From positions 62,001 through 126,000 of the forward strand of contig JAGFNK010000072.1 in the NCBI GenBank assembly GCA_025769875.1: a DNA stretch of 64,000 nucleotides. Reading direction: 5' to 3'. This DNA comes from Russula earlei (Eukaryota > Basidiomycota > Agaricomycetes > Russulales > Russulaceae). Below are positions 35,280 to 46,892 of the stretch, piece after piece. A program made the position numbers and the translations under genes. A model generated the notes under the pieces. The model worked only from the letters and a program-made list of their open reading frames with translations, made no database searches and had not been told where the DNA came from. The first letter of the stretch is position 1. Every line of letters begins with the position of its first letter.

Positions 35280-36138
35280 ATGAGTTCCTCAGCATCATCC
35301 CCAGCGCCTTCATCCTCGAAAAGGAAAGAGCTCTCCCACAGGTGGAGCCACGGGAAAAATGGGCAGAACCAAACTCCAACGTCATGATGTGCCGATCCTC
35401 CAAGACTGGTGCAGATGAATATGCTGACTGGAAGGGAGTAATGGAGGCAATATTCGAAGCAACAGATCTGTTAAACATCGTAAACGGAACTGAAAAGAAA
35501 CCAGACGCAAACTGTCGACCCCGATGCCGCCGCCGACTGGACGGCAAGGGACCTGCGAAGCGCGCGCCCAAATCTTTATGTCCGTACGAGGGCACGCTCT
35601 CAAAACAATACTTGGCGTAAAAGGTTCCACAGAGTGCTGGAAAAAGCTTTCAATTCGATTCGAAGGGCAAGGCGACCAACAAGTCGCCCACTTATTGTCA
35701 GACCTATATCTGACCACCCTCTCAGGACACCGAAGCAATGGCTCCCCAGCTCGAGCACAAAATGCAGCTCGCACGCACGCTCGAAACACTCGGATACCCG
35801 ATACCCGAAAACCTTCTCAGCATGGATGATCATCATTGCACTCCCGGAAATGTTGGAAACTCATAAAACCATACTGTATTCCATGCCTTCCGACAAGCTC
35901 AGTACTGACTATGTCATTGGCCAAATCCTGGCGAACGAACAACAGCCGGATCCGCGCGACTGGTACCACTGCAGCGGCCTACTTTGCCAAGGCGGGTAAA
36001 AAGGAGAAAAATAAAAACAACCAAAGCGAGAAAAATAACAAAAAGTGCACCCACTGCAAGCGCAAGGGACACGAAGTAACGGAGTGCTGGAAACTCCACG
36101 GGAAACCCACCGAGAAGGCAAAAGTCAGCAGCCACTGA
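35280..36138 (+). pseudogene. copia gag region (frameshifted)
   Basis: Nucleocapsid precursor of the element. The ATG at 35280 opens MSSSASSPAPSSSKRKELSH; the gag-like text then continues in another frame with DEYADWKGVMEAIFEATDLL (about 35410-35470), in a third with RFEGQGDQQVAHLLSDLYL, then LPEMLETHKTILYSMP and STDYVIGQILANEQ. A zinc knuckle CTHCKRKGHEVTEC (36046-36087) near the end confirms gag. At least four frame changes are needed. Confidence 0.75.
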
Positions 36139-36160
36139 TGCTAGCGCGCTGGGATCACCG

Positions 36161-39100
36161 ATGTCCACATCGCTGACACTTACCAGCGCCGCGATCGCCA
36201 ACGTCCCAGATCCCGACTATGTTATTAGATTATACCATGCAGTTGGGGACGATCCTGACCTGACCACTGCCCACGCGTTAAAGACCCAGGATGAACTTCG
36301 AACAGCCAACCTCGCTAACAGTTGGCTCATCGACTCTGGGGCATCTCGCATAATGACCTCTCACTGTGAATGGTTCAACCAATATACCACTCTCCCAAAC
36401 CCAACTCAAGTCATGCTTGGAGATAATAGTTCTATTCCTGCGATTGGAGTCAGCCAAGTACAAGTCCGAATGCACGCAAACGGCGCGTGGAGCAACGTTA
36501 TGTTCCGTGACATCCTGCACGTCCCAGACTTACACGGAAATCTCTTGTCAGTTTCCCATCTGGCTCGACGCGGTGCAGAAGTGCGATTCCAGAGTCAGAC
36601 ATGTGGCATATATGAACAGAACCAGCTAATATGTGAAGGGTCCCTACACAGGTACACTATACATCATGGCCATATCCTCCCCCAAGTCCCTGTCCTGCGC
36701 GCATTGCGACGCTGGACCACTTCCCCATGGAAGGCGACAAGCCATATGCAGTCGCCCTCACCGCGTGCCTCAAAACATCCAAGGCCTCCCTACATGTTTG
36801 GCACCGGCGTCTCGGCCACTTGAATACCGACACCATAACCCGGATGCTGAAGAAAGGGATGGTGAAAGGGATGGAGATTACCGGAAAGCGACTCACCACC
36901 AGTATTTGTGAGCCTTGCTTGAAGGGAAAGCAAACGCGCCTCGAAATCTTGAAGGCGACGGAAACGCGCGCTGATGTCGTGTTAGGCCGCGTCTTCTCCG
37001 ACATCTGTGGGAAGATGCCCACTAGAACACCCCAGGGTCATGAGTACTTTGTCACCTTTGTGGATGACAAGTCGAGGAAAGTGTTTGTTGGTGGACTTAA
37101 ATTCAAATCCGACACACTTGAGCACCTCAAAGTGTTCACGGCACGTGCTGAAGTCGAAACCGGTCAGCGGCTGAAAGTCCTCCGCTCTGACGGAGGGGGC
37201 GAATACACTGGGAAAGAGTCTCAGAAGTTCCTCACAGAGAAAGGAATTAGGCTGGAACTCACCACCCCAGACACATCTCAGCATAACGGGGTCGCGGAAC
37301 GTATGAACCGGACGCTCTTGGACAAAGTCCGGGCAATGCTCACGGACGCCTCGCTGCCCGAGTCCTTCTGGCTCCATGCCCTTGAATACGCGGCGCATAT
37401 CCACAACGTCACCCCCACACTGTGCACTCGATGACATGACACCCGAGGAAGCCTGGAGCGGGAACAAACCCGACCTCTCACGGCTTCGCGTCTTTGGCGC
37501 GCGTGCGTTCGTCCACATCCCGGAGGATAAACGCACCAAGTTAGATGCGAGGTCACTGGTGTGCACACTCCTGGGATATGCTCCCCAGAGGAAAGCCTAC
37601 AAACTTATCCACCGGCCCACTCACCGCATCCTTGAATCGCGCGACGTCGTATTCGATGAAGGGGGCCCAGCAATTCCGCACGTTGAGCGGACAGTCCTCG
37701 AATCCGACTCAGACAGCGAAAATGAACAGGCAGATGGGGTGGAAAATGAGATTGAGGGGGCGGAAGGCCCACAACTGACGGTAGAGGCGGAACTACCACC
37801 GCGCGCCGAACCGCAACGCGCGGTCGACACCGCTCCACCTGCCCAGCCATCAATACAAGCAGTACAACCTACACCATACGAAGTGGACAACGTACCTGTC
37901 CAGCCCACTTCCGGACGACCGAGGCGTACCATACGCGCACCAACTCGTGATGACGACCCCCGGTATTCCACCACATCGTACACGCAACGTAAGAAACGTA
38001 CCGAACGAGGAAACGTGGCACACATTGATGTGACCACTGACCCAAAAACGTACGCGGAAGCCATGTCCCGCCCCGATGCGGCGGAATGGGAAATGGCTTG
38101 CGACGATGAGCGTCGCGCGTTCGAGTCCATGGATGTGTTCGAAATTGTCCCGCGGCCACAAAACCGAAAGGTAGTTGGCAGCAAATGGGTCTTCAAAATA
38201 AAGAGGGGACCGGACGGAACAATAATCAAATATAAAGCTCGCCTTGTCGCGCAGGGATTCACCCAGATCGAAGGTATCGACTTCGACGAAACCTTCGCGC
38301 CCGTCGCGAAACTCGCGTCCCTACGTGCGATCCTCGCCCTAGCCGCTGCGCACAACCTAGAGGTCCATCAGATGGATGTCAAGTCAGCATACTTGAACGG
38401 AGAGCTGAAAGATGAAATCTACATGGACGCACCTCCCGGCTTCGACATTCCAAACGGCATGGTACTGAAACTACTCAAAGCCGTCTATGGGACTAAGCAA
38501 GGGGGGAGAGTCTGGTATGAGAACATCAAAGACTCACTAGGTGACATGGGCTACACCCACACTGATGCCGACCACGCCATCTTCGTCCGTCGTAACCGCG
38601 AGCGCCTGTCCATAATTGCGCTCTACGTTGATGATATCACCATGGTCTCTGATGACCTAGATTCCATCAACATTGACAAAAACAAACTAAAACAGAAGTA
38701 TCAGATGACAGACCTAGGGGAGATAACCTGGATACTCGGTGTACACGTCACGCGAAACCGGGAAGAGGGCTGGATAGCACTCTCTCAGGAGAAATACGTT
38801 GAAGAAGTTCTTCAACTGCCTAGGGAAGTCGGACGTTCGACCGATCAGCACCCCCATGCTAGCAAATGAACACCTCCTGAAAGTGGACGCACCGGATGTG
38901 GACGTCAAGTCCTACCAACGCACACTCGGAGCCATCATGTACCTCATGCTAGGCACCCGACCTGATCTTCGCCTTCACTGTCGCAGCCCTTGGACGACAC
39001 GCTGCGTGCCCCAGGAAATGACCATCAACGCGCACTCGACCGCGCCATCCGATACATCTGAGGCACAAGCGACAAACAGCCTAGTCTTCCAACGCGGTCT

Positions 39101-39548
39101 CGGGACTCAGCCAACCCTAGTCGGGTACGCGGATGCAGACTGGGCCAGCGACGTGAACGATCGCAAGTCCACATCGGGCTTCGTCTTCATGTTGGCAGGA
39201 GGGGCTGTGAGTTGGAGCTCAAAGAAACAAGCCTCGGTTGCATTGTCGAGCACCGAGGCAGAATACATTGCAGGAGCACATGCCTCTAAAGAGGCCATTT
39301 GGCTGAGACGTCTACTCACCGAATTGGGTGAAGACACACATCTCCCCACCACTCTCCATATCGACAACCAGTCAGCCATCGCCATCGCGAAGAACCCGGA
39401 GTTCCATGACCGCACGAAACACATTGAAGTGAGACACCACTTCCTGCGCCAGAAAGTCGAGCTCTGCGAAGTCGAACTCGCTTACATCCCTACTGGGGAA
39501 CAACTTGCGGATGTGCTGACGAAAGGGGCTGAGTCGAGAGAAACATGA
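36161..39548 (+). pseudogene. copia pol region (PR-INT-RT-RH, frameshifted)
   Basis: The polyprotein for reverse transcription and integration. The protease motif is WLIDSGASRIMTSH (DSG at 36331-36339). GAG-pre-integrase and integrase carry HVWHRRLGHL, CEPCLKGKQ, FVDDKSRKVF, LRSDGGGEYTG and the HNGVAERMNRTLLDK block. RT has KSAYLNGELKDEIYMDAPPG and the YVDD box at about 38624-38635. RNase H has YADADWASDVNDRKSTSGF and STEAEYIAGAHASKEAIWLR. Frame changes occur near 36680, 37415, 38815 and 38970; between them the frames are long (497 codons from 37376). Given identical LTRs, these breaks are either errors in this sequence or were present when the copy was made. Confidence 0.85.
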
Positions 39549-39595
39549 GCATTTTATGCAGGAGATGGGAATATGCCACTAGGGCTGAGGGGGCG

Positions 39596-39831
39596 TGTTG
39601 GAAACGCAGCCACCGCGTGGCAGAGAAACGGACCGAACGGACCGGATAGTTAGAACGCCGTGTTGATACCACCGTTCCTTTTTCCTCAGTCTTTCATATA
39701 CAAGACTGAGGTCAGTAGCACATTCCTTTACCATTTACATATACTCATTATGTACATAGCCTTCGTCCAACAGGTTAGCTTACTAACCTAATATCAGTCT
39801 TTCATATACAAGACTGAGCCTTCGTCCAACA
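39596..39831 (+). repeat. Right LTR of the young copia
   Basis: 236 bp, reads identical to the left LTR; followed at 39832-39836 by the GGTTT target duplication. Confidence 0.95.
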
Positions 39832-39885
39832 GGTTTTGCTGTCACATTTCTTCTTCATGGCAGTTCACATTCCTTCCTTTGCCAG

Positions 39886-40790
39886 AGCACCAGAATCGGT
39901 TGGCCACCTTTACGATCGTACTTGGTTCTTCTCTTTGGTGTTGTCGCGACAATCACCGTGAGTTAACCGTTATTTGTTCTTCACCTTCCCTCATGAAAAC
40001 TTGTTCCGTAACTGTACAGAAACGCTTAGCTCTCATCCGCATATTCGCCTTCCTTTCTGCTGTGGTGACCGTGATAATCATCGCATCCGGTCTTTGTCCA
40101 TTTTATGCTCAAGGTGATGATATACGATGCCGTTTGAGTTGATTCGACTCACTGTCTTATAAAGGACGCTTTAATCTCCGAATGTACCACACTCGCCACT
40201 GGCCAAGATGTGTTTATTCACTGGGGCTTCTGGGGGTCGGATACCCATGAACAACTCACCGCGAGTCAAGCATCTCAATGTGTGTTCTTTCAATGATGTC
40301 ATGATACTGGCGTTAGACCATCTGTTTCTCTTTAGTTTGCCACAAAGCCTGGGATCACGACTCTTTCTCTGAGATATTCTGGCTGCTTTGCGAGATCAGT
40401 ACGTTACTTACCTTGACGTTTCATTTCATGGACATCTGATCTCCCATTGTAGTTTTTATGCCCTTGTTCACTTTTCTTGCGTTTTCCTACGCCCGACAAG
40501 AGTCCGCACTCGGCGCCGCACGGAATGACCTTCCCAGAACTTACGCCCCTGCATATGCTACTGGCCCAGCGTATGCCGCTGGCAACGAGAGCACCATAAC
40601 TCTACCCGAAGTGGCCTATGACCAACAATACCCTCCTCCTCCTGGCTCCCCACCCCCGTTCGACAAAAGTCTTCCCGCGTACGGTCTTCCCGCGTACGGA
40701 GAAGAAGCGGATAAGAAGGACACCGATTCGATGAGGACAGCTGTCGCGGAGGACCCATTTGCTGACATTGAAGGATACCCACGCCGCTGA
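39886..40790 (+). CDS. Small polytopic membrane protein, 5' end uncertain
   Basis: Exons about 39886-39957, 40020-40113, 40165-40279, 40336-40398 and 40453-40790 (TGA). Hydrophobic segments are LRSYLVLLFGVVATIT, LIRIFAFLSAVVTVIIIASG and FMPLFTFLAFSYARQE. A cysteine-containing loop with ISECTTLATGQ and FCHKAWDHDSFSEIFWLLCE lies between helices. The tail is Pro/Tyr-rich (YPPPPGSPPPFDKSLPAYGL). The arrangement recalls a small multi-span membrane protein family of Agaricomycetes without known function. The join between the second and third exons is out of phase by one base. The upstream acceptor at 39885 implies a first exon further left, where the young copia now sits (ends 39831), so the insertion may separate the gene from its first exon or promoter. 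Confidence 0.55.
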
Positions 40791-40986
40791 GGGTTCTGAG
40801 ATGTGATTCTGAGATGCCAAGGACAATGAGAGACTCTTTAACCCAGTTACCTACGATACATGTACCCAATGATTGATCTAACATACATGCCCCACCATGA
40901 CACGGAGGTGTTCTTTTGATTACCAAGGACTCGGATGTGATGTCCCTGGCCGATGATTGTTACCCAGGCAGGATAGATTGTGGCCA

Positions 40987-42269
40987 TCAACCCACGGCCT
41001 GTGTCATCCCCAGTCTCTTGTTCGTAGCCATGGGCTGACCGCTCGCAGGGTGTGCAAGATCCGCGAGGCGTGCCAAGAAGGCCGGGGTGACAACGTCGTC
41101 CCCGGCGCTCGCGGCGAGCCCAGACTCGGGGGCAGCATCGGAGTAGCGCTCCCACAGCGTGTAGAGCGAGAGGATCTCCTGCGCGATCATCGCGACTGTC
41201 GGGAGCGACACGCGCAGGCCGGCCATGAAGCCGACAAAGTCCTGCTACGGCACGGGCGCGGGCTTTCGGTGCGCGCTGCCCGTGTTCGTGCGCGAGGAGC
41301 GGCGGGGAGGGGGCGCGGGCGCCGCGGATTGCGCTTGGATCGCGTCGCGCGTCTTGTCGTTCAGCACCAGCGTGAGGTGAATCGCGGCGATCGCGATCAT
41401 GTGCGGTGGGCAGAGGAGGCAGAGCTCGGAGCGGTACGTGTCGTTGACGATGAACCTGTCAAAAAGTAAAGTTCGAACGCGCAACGTTCGGTCAGGTTTC
41501 TTTTTTTGCGGTTTGGAGAGTGAGGGGGGGGAGGAGGGGGATACGAGTAGGGGATGACGACGTGCCATGCTGTTTGTAGGGGCCCTTCCCCGAGCTCAAG
41601 TCTTCCCTCGCCGGAACCCCAGTATCGTGGGCCGTTGTCGATACCGACCCCGACCTCTCCTGCTTCGGAGACGTCTGCGTGTGCCGCTTCTCTCCCGCAT
41701 AGAGTGAGGAGGGTGGGGTACGGATGGAACACGACGAGGTCACATACCCTCCTCTGGTCGCGCGATTGGGCGGCAAAATCAAGCCAAGGCCAAAAACCGG
41801 CTACGTACGGCTGAACATTTGGCGCGATTCGGAGACGACATTCTTGATGTGGACAGGGGATTCTTCTGCCTTTGCGGCGACGTAGCAGCACGCGGCTATC
41901 ACCATGAAGGGGTCCGTCTCGCAGTACAGTTTTTGACGTAGAACCGCCTGAAAAAGACCGTGGCGGTGGCGATCACACGCTGACGCAGCGGCAAGCGTTT
42001 GCCCAACATCGCGATGACTGGTGGGGGTCATGGCATAAGCTGCTAAAACGGAAAATGTGGGACGCATACGGTTTGCAAAGTAGATGTTTAGAAAGTCGAT
42101 GTGCTCTGCGGACTCGACATATTGAAGGTCCTCGCTCCGTGCTTGCTTGAGCGTGGCACGATCCACTATCCAGCGTTTGCTTCGACGAGAAAGGTTTGAA
42201 CAGGATCAGAGTATAGGGCATTGAGGACGGGGCTTACTTGTGTGAGCTTGCCTAGAAGTCAGTCGCCAT
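40987..42269 (-). CDS. ssn8: Cyclin C / SSN8 (Mediator kinase module), damaged frame
   Basis: Cyclin partner of CDK8 in the Mediator kinase module. The ATG at 42269 opens MATDF-stop-ASSH, with TAG (42252-42254) exactly where the conserved Trp of MATDFWASSH belongs. A 58-nt intron leads to KRWIVDRATLKQARSEDLQY and HIDFLNIYFAN, then LGKRLPLRQRVIATATVFFR. At about 41926 one base is missing between YVKNC and YCETDPFMVIAACCYVAAKA. After ESPVHIKNVVSESRQMFS the block expected before CDLVVFHPY (a YG...KLAEMEFYLVDDLE-type segment of about 25 residues) is absent. GEVGVGIDNGPRYWGSGEGR, SELCLLCPPHMIAIAAIHLT and MAGLRVSLPTVAMIAQEILS complete the cyclin fold. A second in-frame TAG (41245-41247) stands where Gln is expected. 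Identity is firm; as written it cannot encode a full protein. Confidence 0.8.
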
Positions 42270-42380
42270 CGGAGCATGGCGCAGCAAGCCTTGACTCGGA
42301 GGTGAGGATGACCATGTTCCAGCGCTCGACTCGGACCGGTGGTGCAGCTCTCAACCACCACACCATACCAGCATCGCAAG

Positions 42381-43145
42381 ATGTCTACGGCTAAACCACC
42401 AGCACCTCGAAAGCGTAATGGAAAGCGCAAGCGGCGCTTGGCCTCCCCCTCCCCTTCTTCCTCGCCATCCTCGGACTCTTCAGACTCCTCATCGGATGAG
42501 GCGTCGAGAAAGGCGCCCCTCCAACGGGTCCCTCTCATCAAAAAGCAAGCTACGCCATCTCCATCTTCGGCTGACGAGTCGTCTCCCTCTCCGTCCCTGT
42601 CCTCGTCGTCGGATTCAGAAAACGACGACGCGCCGCACGTTGTCGGCGCACCGTCCTCACATGTGGCCACCTCCCCAAATAATGCGCGGCGTTTCTCTGA
42701 TCCGGAGCCCCCCGCCGCCACCGGGAGGCGTCCACCGCCCTCGCCCTCGCCACCGCCGGCGGCCGATGCGCCGCCATTTCTGCTTCCGGAGGGCTCCAGC
42801 GATCGAGGGCAGGAGGAGCAGGCGCTGCGGAACCGGTCCAGGCAGTTCTGGATGGCGTCCGTGGCGGACGCGTCTGGCGACGACCTGGAATAGATCCGAC
42901 AGGTGCGTGCCTCCCCGCGAACACTTTTGCCCTTGCCCCTTCCTTCTTCTCACTGCATTACATATACATACACGCGTCCCCTCACGCCGGCGTGTTCAAA
43001 GGAATCGAATATGACCAAATCGCGCCTGGCGCTCCTGATCGACTCGCTCGCTTCTGGCGGCGAAGTGTTCTCATCCCATGCGGATAAAGATGGGGACCTA
43101 AATGAGATGGATGTTGTATTGAACGGCAATCATCGTGATACCTAG
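42381..43145 (+). CDS. rsa3: Ribosome assembly protein RSA3
   Basis: A nucleolar factor of early 60S assembly. Exon 1 42381-42902 begins MSTAKPPAPRKRNGKRKRRL with a basic nuclear/nucleolar signal, followed by a Ser/Pro/Asp-rich linker of about 110 residues. The conserved domain reads RSRQFWMASVADASGDDLE, then an in-frame TAG (42891-42893), IRQ, a 99-nt intron and exon 2 (43002-43145) with MTKSRLALLIDSLASGGEVF. The phase across TAG and intron is intact and the residue expected at the TAG is Glu or Gln. If read as a stop the protein loses the second half of the RSA3 domain. The gene is divergent from cyclin C, about 110 bp away. Confidence 0.8.
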
Positions 43146-44250
43146 CCAGTGAGTACAGTACCCTTGATGTCAGTATCTTTTCACTGGGCAGCCGCGCCGT
43201 AGGGTGCGTGGGGCCAAGATCGTATTAATATGATGAATGGAGGAAGTCCCCCACCCGACGGGTCTATGTGCGACGACCTGGCGGTGGGTGGTGGTCTGGG
43301 TACGTTCTGCACTTATGACCTTGCATCTTGCATCAACTGCCATGGCCATGGTAGCGTTACACGGATGTGAAGTTTGATATCGATTGCGTAAAAGAACAGA
43401 AGGAGAAAGGACAACACGCACAGCTGTGCTCAGCAAGTCTGGACGACGCAAAAAATTTTACGGATCGATGTAGGTGCGTGCATATTTTGTTTTTGTACTT
43501 CCAAGTGGACAATGCGACGCATGAATCGGACGCGCCTTTGCGAGTCCGATCGATTGCGGGTTCCCTCCCCCCCCTCCTGACCCCTCCGACCGACAAGAAA
43601 CGCGTCGACGATGTCTGCTGTGAGGGACAAGCGATCAAAAAAGATCCGGCTGGCTTGTGGCGAGGGTGCTTGTGTGTGTGCGGCCGCGCGCGTGACCACG
43701 GAAAAAGTGCTGGTTTTGGGGTTATAAATGGCTCGTAGTGTCCGTTCGGGTGTCGTGTTGTTGTCCCTTGTGGACAGGCCAACGTTTTTTTCGACGTTTC
43801 GACGCGGAGTCCGCGTTCCTCATCCTGTATATGATACTCCTTGTTCACGTTGCGGCAGCGTGGCAAGAAGGATCCAGGCGTGTTAAACCCGAGTCCGACG
43901 CGCGTATAAAATGAACGTCTGTTATTCGGCCGCTGATACGTATCAGATCGATTGATTGTCCGTCCCAATATGCCCTTCGCCCTCTTTTTTTTTTTTACCT
44001 TTCCTAATCGCGACTCCAGTTGGTGTATTAGGTGCAATCAGCAAGGAGTGCTCGATGGAAGGGGATACACGGTGCACTCAGAGCCGCCTCAGATCGCGAA
44101 TGCTGCTGATATATAAATGATAGATCACTACAACAAGAACAAGTATAACAAGTATACACGACAATCGTCCGTGGTGCACCACCGCAAGTTCTCTCCTCAT
44201 TCCAGGACCGTCAAAATGAGAAGATGGGAAGAAAAAAAAAAAAAGGGTAT
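43146..44250. other. Intergenic, no supported gene
   Basis: A minus-strand frame of 226 codons (44037-43357) has no domain, odd composition and no intron logic, and is treated as chance. The rest shows nothing. T-rich run near 43987-43998. Confidence 0.45.
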
Positions 44251-46020
44251 CTACTCGGAAGCTTGGAGGCGCCTCTGTTGCCTGCTCCCCCTCTTCGACG
44301 ACTTGGGGTAGATTTCCTTCATTCTCTCCGAAAAAAACCTGAGTCCCCTCACCTCTCCGTCCGAGTTCAAGAACCCGTCCAGATCTTCTGAAAAGTCCTC
44401 GTGGGCTTTCCGCGTCGCCGTACGCTTGTTCTCGGCCACATCCGGGCTGACGTTGAGGCACTCGGGCGGCGGGTTCTTGCGGTGCCGGACCAGCGAGTCG
44501 CCGCGCGCAAAGTAATCCCCGCACGAGTCGCAGAAAGAGATGCTGCGAGGGTGCGCCTCCGCCGTGTCGGAGTGCCTCTTATAGTCCTCCCAATTTGAGA
44601 AATCGATACTCTTCCGCCGCCTCCCCGTCCTCATCGTTCGCCCTATCGGCTTCTTGTTGCCGCACCATGTCGCTTGTGTGGAGCCACGCCGCTCCCTGTT
44701 CTCTCCCCTCAACCCAAGGTAGCTCTTCCTGCGCAATTGTGCTTGTCGATTCCTGCTGGTCATTTGGCCCCTGCAGGAATGGATGGTAAATTCCTTGCGC
44801 GTTCGGGGTCGCGAGCCTCTCCGCTCCACGTCCCACAACCTCGGATTTATGATTCAATCCTGACAGGGTCCTGGTGGCAGGTTTGTAACGAGTCCTGTTT
44901 GTGGACCGTCCTGCATCCAAGACCCTGAGTGTAGTGGCCATCTTGGCCTTGCCCTTCTGGCGCACGTGTCGTCCTTGGCTGTTATTCGCCTCTGAGCTTG
45001 CATCTTCGAGGATATCGTCCTCGTCTCGACGTCGTTTGCCAAGGAGGGTCTGCGGCACCACGAATGCGTCCTGGTTGGACGCCGGTGCGACAGAGGCGGG
45101 TAAGTAGAGCCCGGCCTGCCCGTACCCTGCTTGAAACCTGGAGGTCGCAGCGTCAGTCATGGCCATCACGTCGACCCGTAGGCAGGCCACGGAACAAAAG
45201 AGAATATGTACGAAGATTCAACCCCAGCGAGACCAAATGACCCTGCGTCGTAGCCGTAGCTCGATGGCATTGGCCCTGCTACGCACTGATATCTATCAGG
45301 GTAACCCAGCAGCCACGGGAAGTCGAATGGCCAGGTCGAGTTGACCCGAGAAGCGGCGGCCGGTGCCACGAATCCGTTTGGAACCGGGACCTGCCAGCAT
45401 GTCAATCTAGGCGGAATCTATACGCTCGTATGATTCGTCCTCACGCTATCCAACACCGGCGGCGGTTGGGAGGACTCGGGGGTAAGTTCAGCCCAGGAAT
45501 TGTCGCACGATGGTACAGAATCTACTTCTGAAAAAGCTTTGGATTGCGTGAAGACAAGCCCATAACAGAAAGGAACAATGACCTACGCGGCGTTGGCATC
45601 TCCCAAGGAGGATGAAATTCCTGTGACGCGACAAGGCAAGTCAATTGTTGACGATTGACGACAAGACGCTGTGCACGCACGGTGTTCAGATAGTCGAAAC
45701 TACCAGAACCGAAGGAGTTGGGGGAAGGGATGGACGTCGCGGGGAAGGTATCATCGATGGCGGTAAACGTGCCGCCGCCATTGGGTTGGCTTCCAAAAAT
45801 ATCTGACAGAGCGTTCCAATCGATGTCCTGTAACGGTGAGACGTTAATAACCTGTTACACGCCCGGGAGATGAGATGATGCCCACAGCAGAGCCGCCCGG
45901 AAGCGGGTCGAAGTTGACAGGTTGCATATTGTCCGCGATCTCGGACCATACGCTCGTTTGGTCCTCTTGTGGCGCGAGATATGACCACAGCGCGCTGTCG
46001 CTGGCGTTGCCAAAATCCAT
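44251..46020 (-). CDS. C2H2 zinc-finger protein, probable transcription factor
   Basis: The ATG at 46020 opens MDFGNASDSALWSYLAPQED, an acidic, aromatic N-terminus. Further exons encode DIDWNALSDIFGSQPNGGG (about 45827-45690) and Pro/Ser/Asn-rich text including VPNGFVAPAAASRVNSTWPF. A long exon (about 45160-44600) carries LLGKRRRDEDDILEDASSEA and basic stretches. The C-terminal part reads NWEDYKRHSDTAEAHP, then FCDSCGDYFARGDSLVRHRK, a C2H2 finger (C-x2-C-x12-H), a charged helix NKRTATRKAHEDFSEDLDGF and a basic end KRGSRQQRRLQ at TAG 44251. The frame changes between EEYRFL and NWEDYKRH near 44600, by an unseen intron or an indel. DNA targets are unknown; the arrangement resembles single-finger regulators of agaricomycetes. 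Confidence 0.6.
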
Positions 46021-46892
46021 GAAGCGTTGATCTGTTGGGGTTGTACTGTGAGTGAGACGCGGAGGAAAATTGAGGTGTGGGGGGCGATGCGGACGTGCTT
46101 TTTAACGTGGGGGATGGGCGCTTCCCCCCACCCCGGCCTGGAGGGTCGCTTGCGGGGTGGCGTCTATGGTTCAGTACCTTTTCGGTACGTGGCCTCCGCG
46201 TGCTTTGAGCAAAGTTTTCTCCGCCCGGCCGGCTATGGATCGCCTCGTGTACTCGGTGGAGTGCTGGGAACAGCCTACCTACAGGATCTCAACGACCGCG
46301 TAAGTATTAGCGCCTGAACGCAACAGGGGAGGAACGCCACCTTGCGTGTCTGGGGCACCCCATCCCATCATTGTGCTGATGTGTCGGGCTTGTATCTGTC
46401 AAAGGAAAAAAAAAAATCCACAAACAGTCATTGGAACGCTTTTTTTTCTTTTCCCTTGTTCCGTCGCAAACGAGGAACAAAAGGACGTTTGGAGCGTGTC
46501 ATTGGGCCCAGAAAGGCATTGAGCTGAGACGGCTCGCATAGCCTTGGAACAACCGACACTGAGTAGACCACATAAAATATCCTCCGCAAGGTGCCACAGT
46601 GACCCAAGCGCTTGGCGGTGTGGTCGTGAACGGGTAAGCTCCAGCGAGACGTTTCCGGGCCTAACGAAGTCATCCGTCAACTATTTGAGGTAAATGTGAG
46701 ACCATGAAGAACACTTCAGTTCATGGCGGTTACTTTCATGCCCTAAGACAGCAGGGTTTCATTGAATACTTATCGTTGACAGTCACTCGGGGAATACGAG
46801 CAGAGCAGCTAGACAGTGCATCTTTCATTGATTCTAGCGTGATGTATTTTGTCATGGTCTGAAAGATGGCATGGTCTAAACTTCAACTTGCT
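46021..46892. other. Intergenic, no feature seen
   Basis: Upstream region of the zinc-finger gene, with A- and T-runs at 46406-46417 and 46440-46448. No gene is supported. Confidence 0.45.

Larger units (their letters stand above)
34972..39831 (+). mobile_element. Ty1/copia LTR retrotransposon (young copy)
   Basis: A 4,860-bp element bounded by 236-bp LTRs at 34972-35207 and 39596-39831 that read identical to me and begin TGTTGG and end CCAACA, with a 5-bp target duplication GGTTT. A purine-rich tract (GGGCTGAGGGGGCG, about 39582-39595) precedes the right LTR. Domain order gag, protease, integrase, reverse transcriptase, RNase H identifies Pseudoviridae/copia. The DNA is CpG-rich, in contrast to the old copia at 55958. 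Identical LTRs point to a very recent insertion. Confidence 0.95.

Noticed and set aside
1114..42893. Genome-wide reassignment of TAG to a sense codon
   Set aside because: uS17, MPC1, the epoxide hydrolase, CWC2 and TMA46 tails all end naturally at TAG, so TAG is a normal stop here.
43357..44037. A 226-codon open frame on the minus strand
   Set aside because: Composition is basic and irregular, no domain, no flanking splice logic, and it spans an otherwise featureless intergenic stretch.
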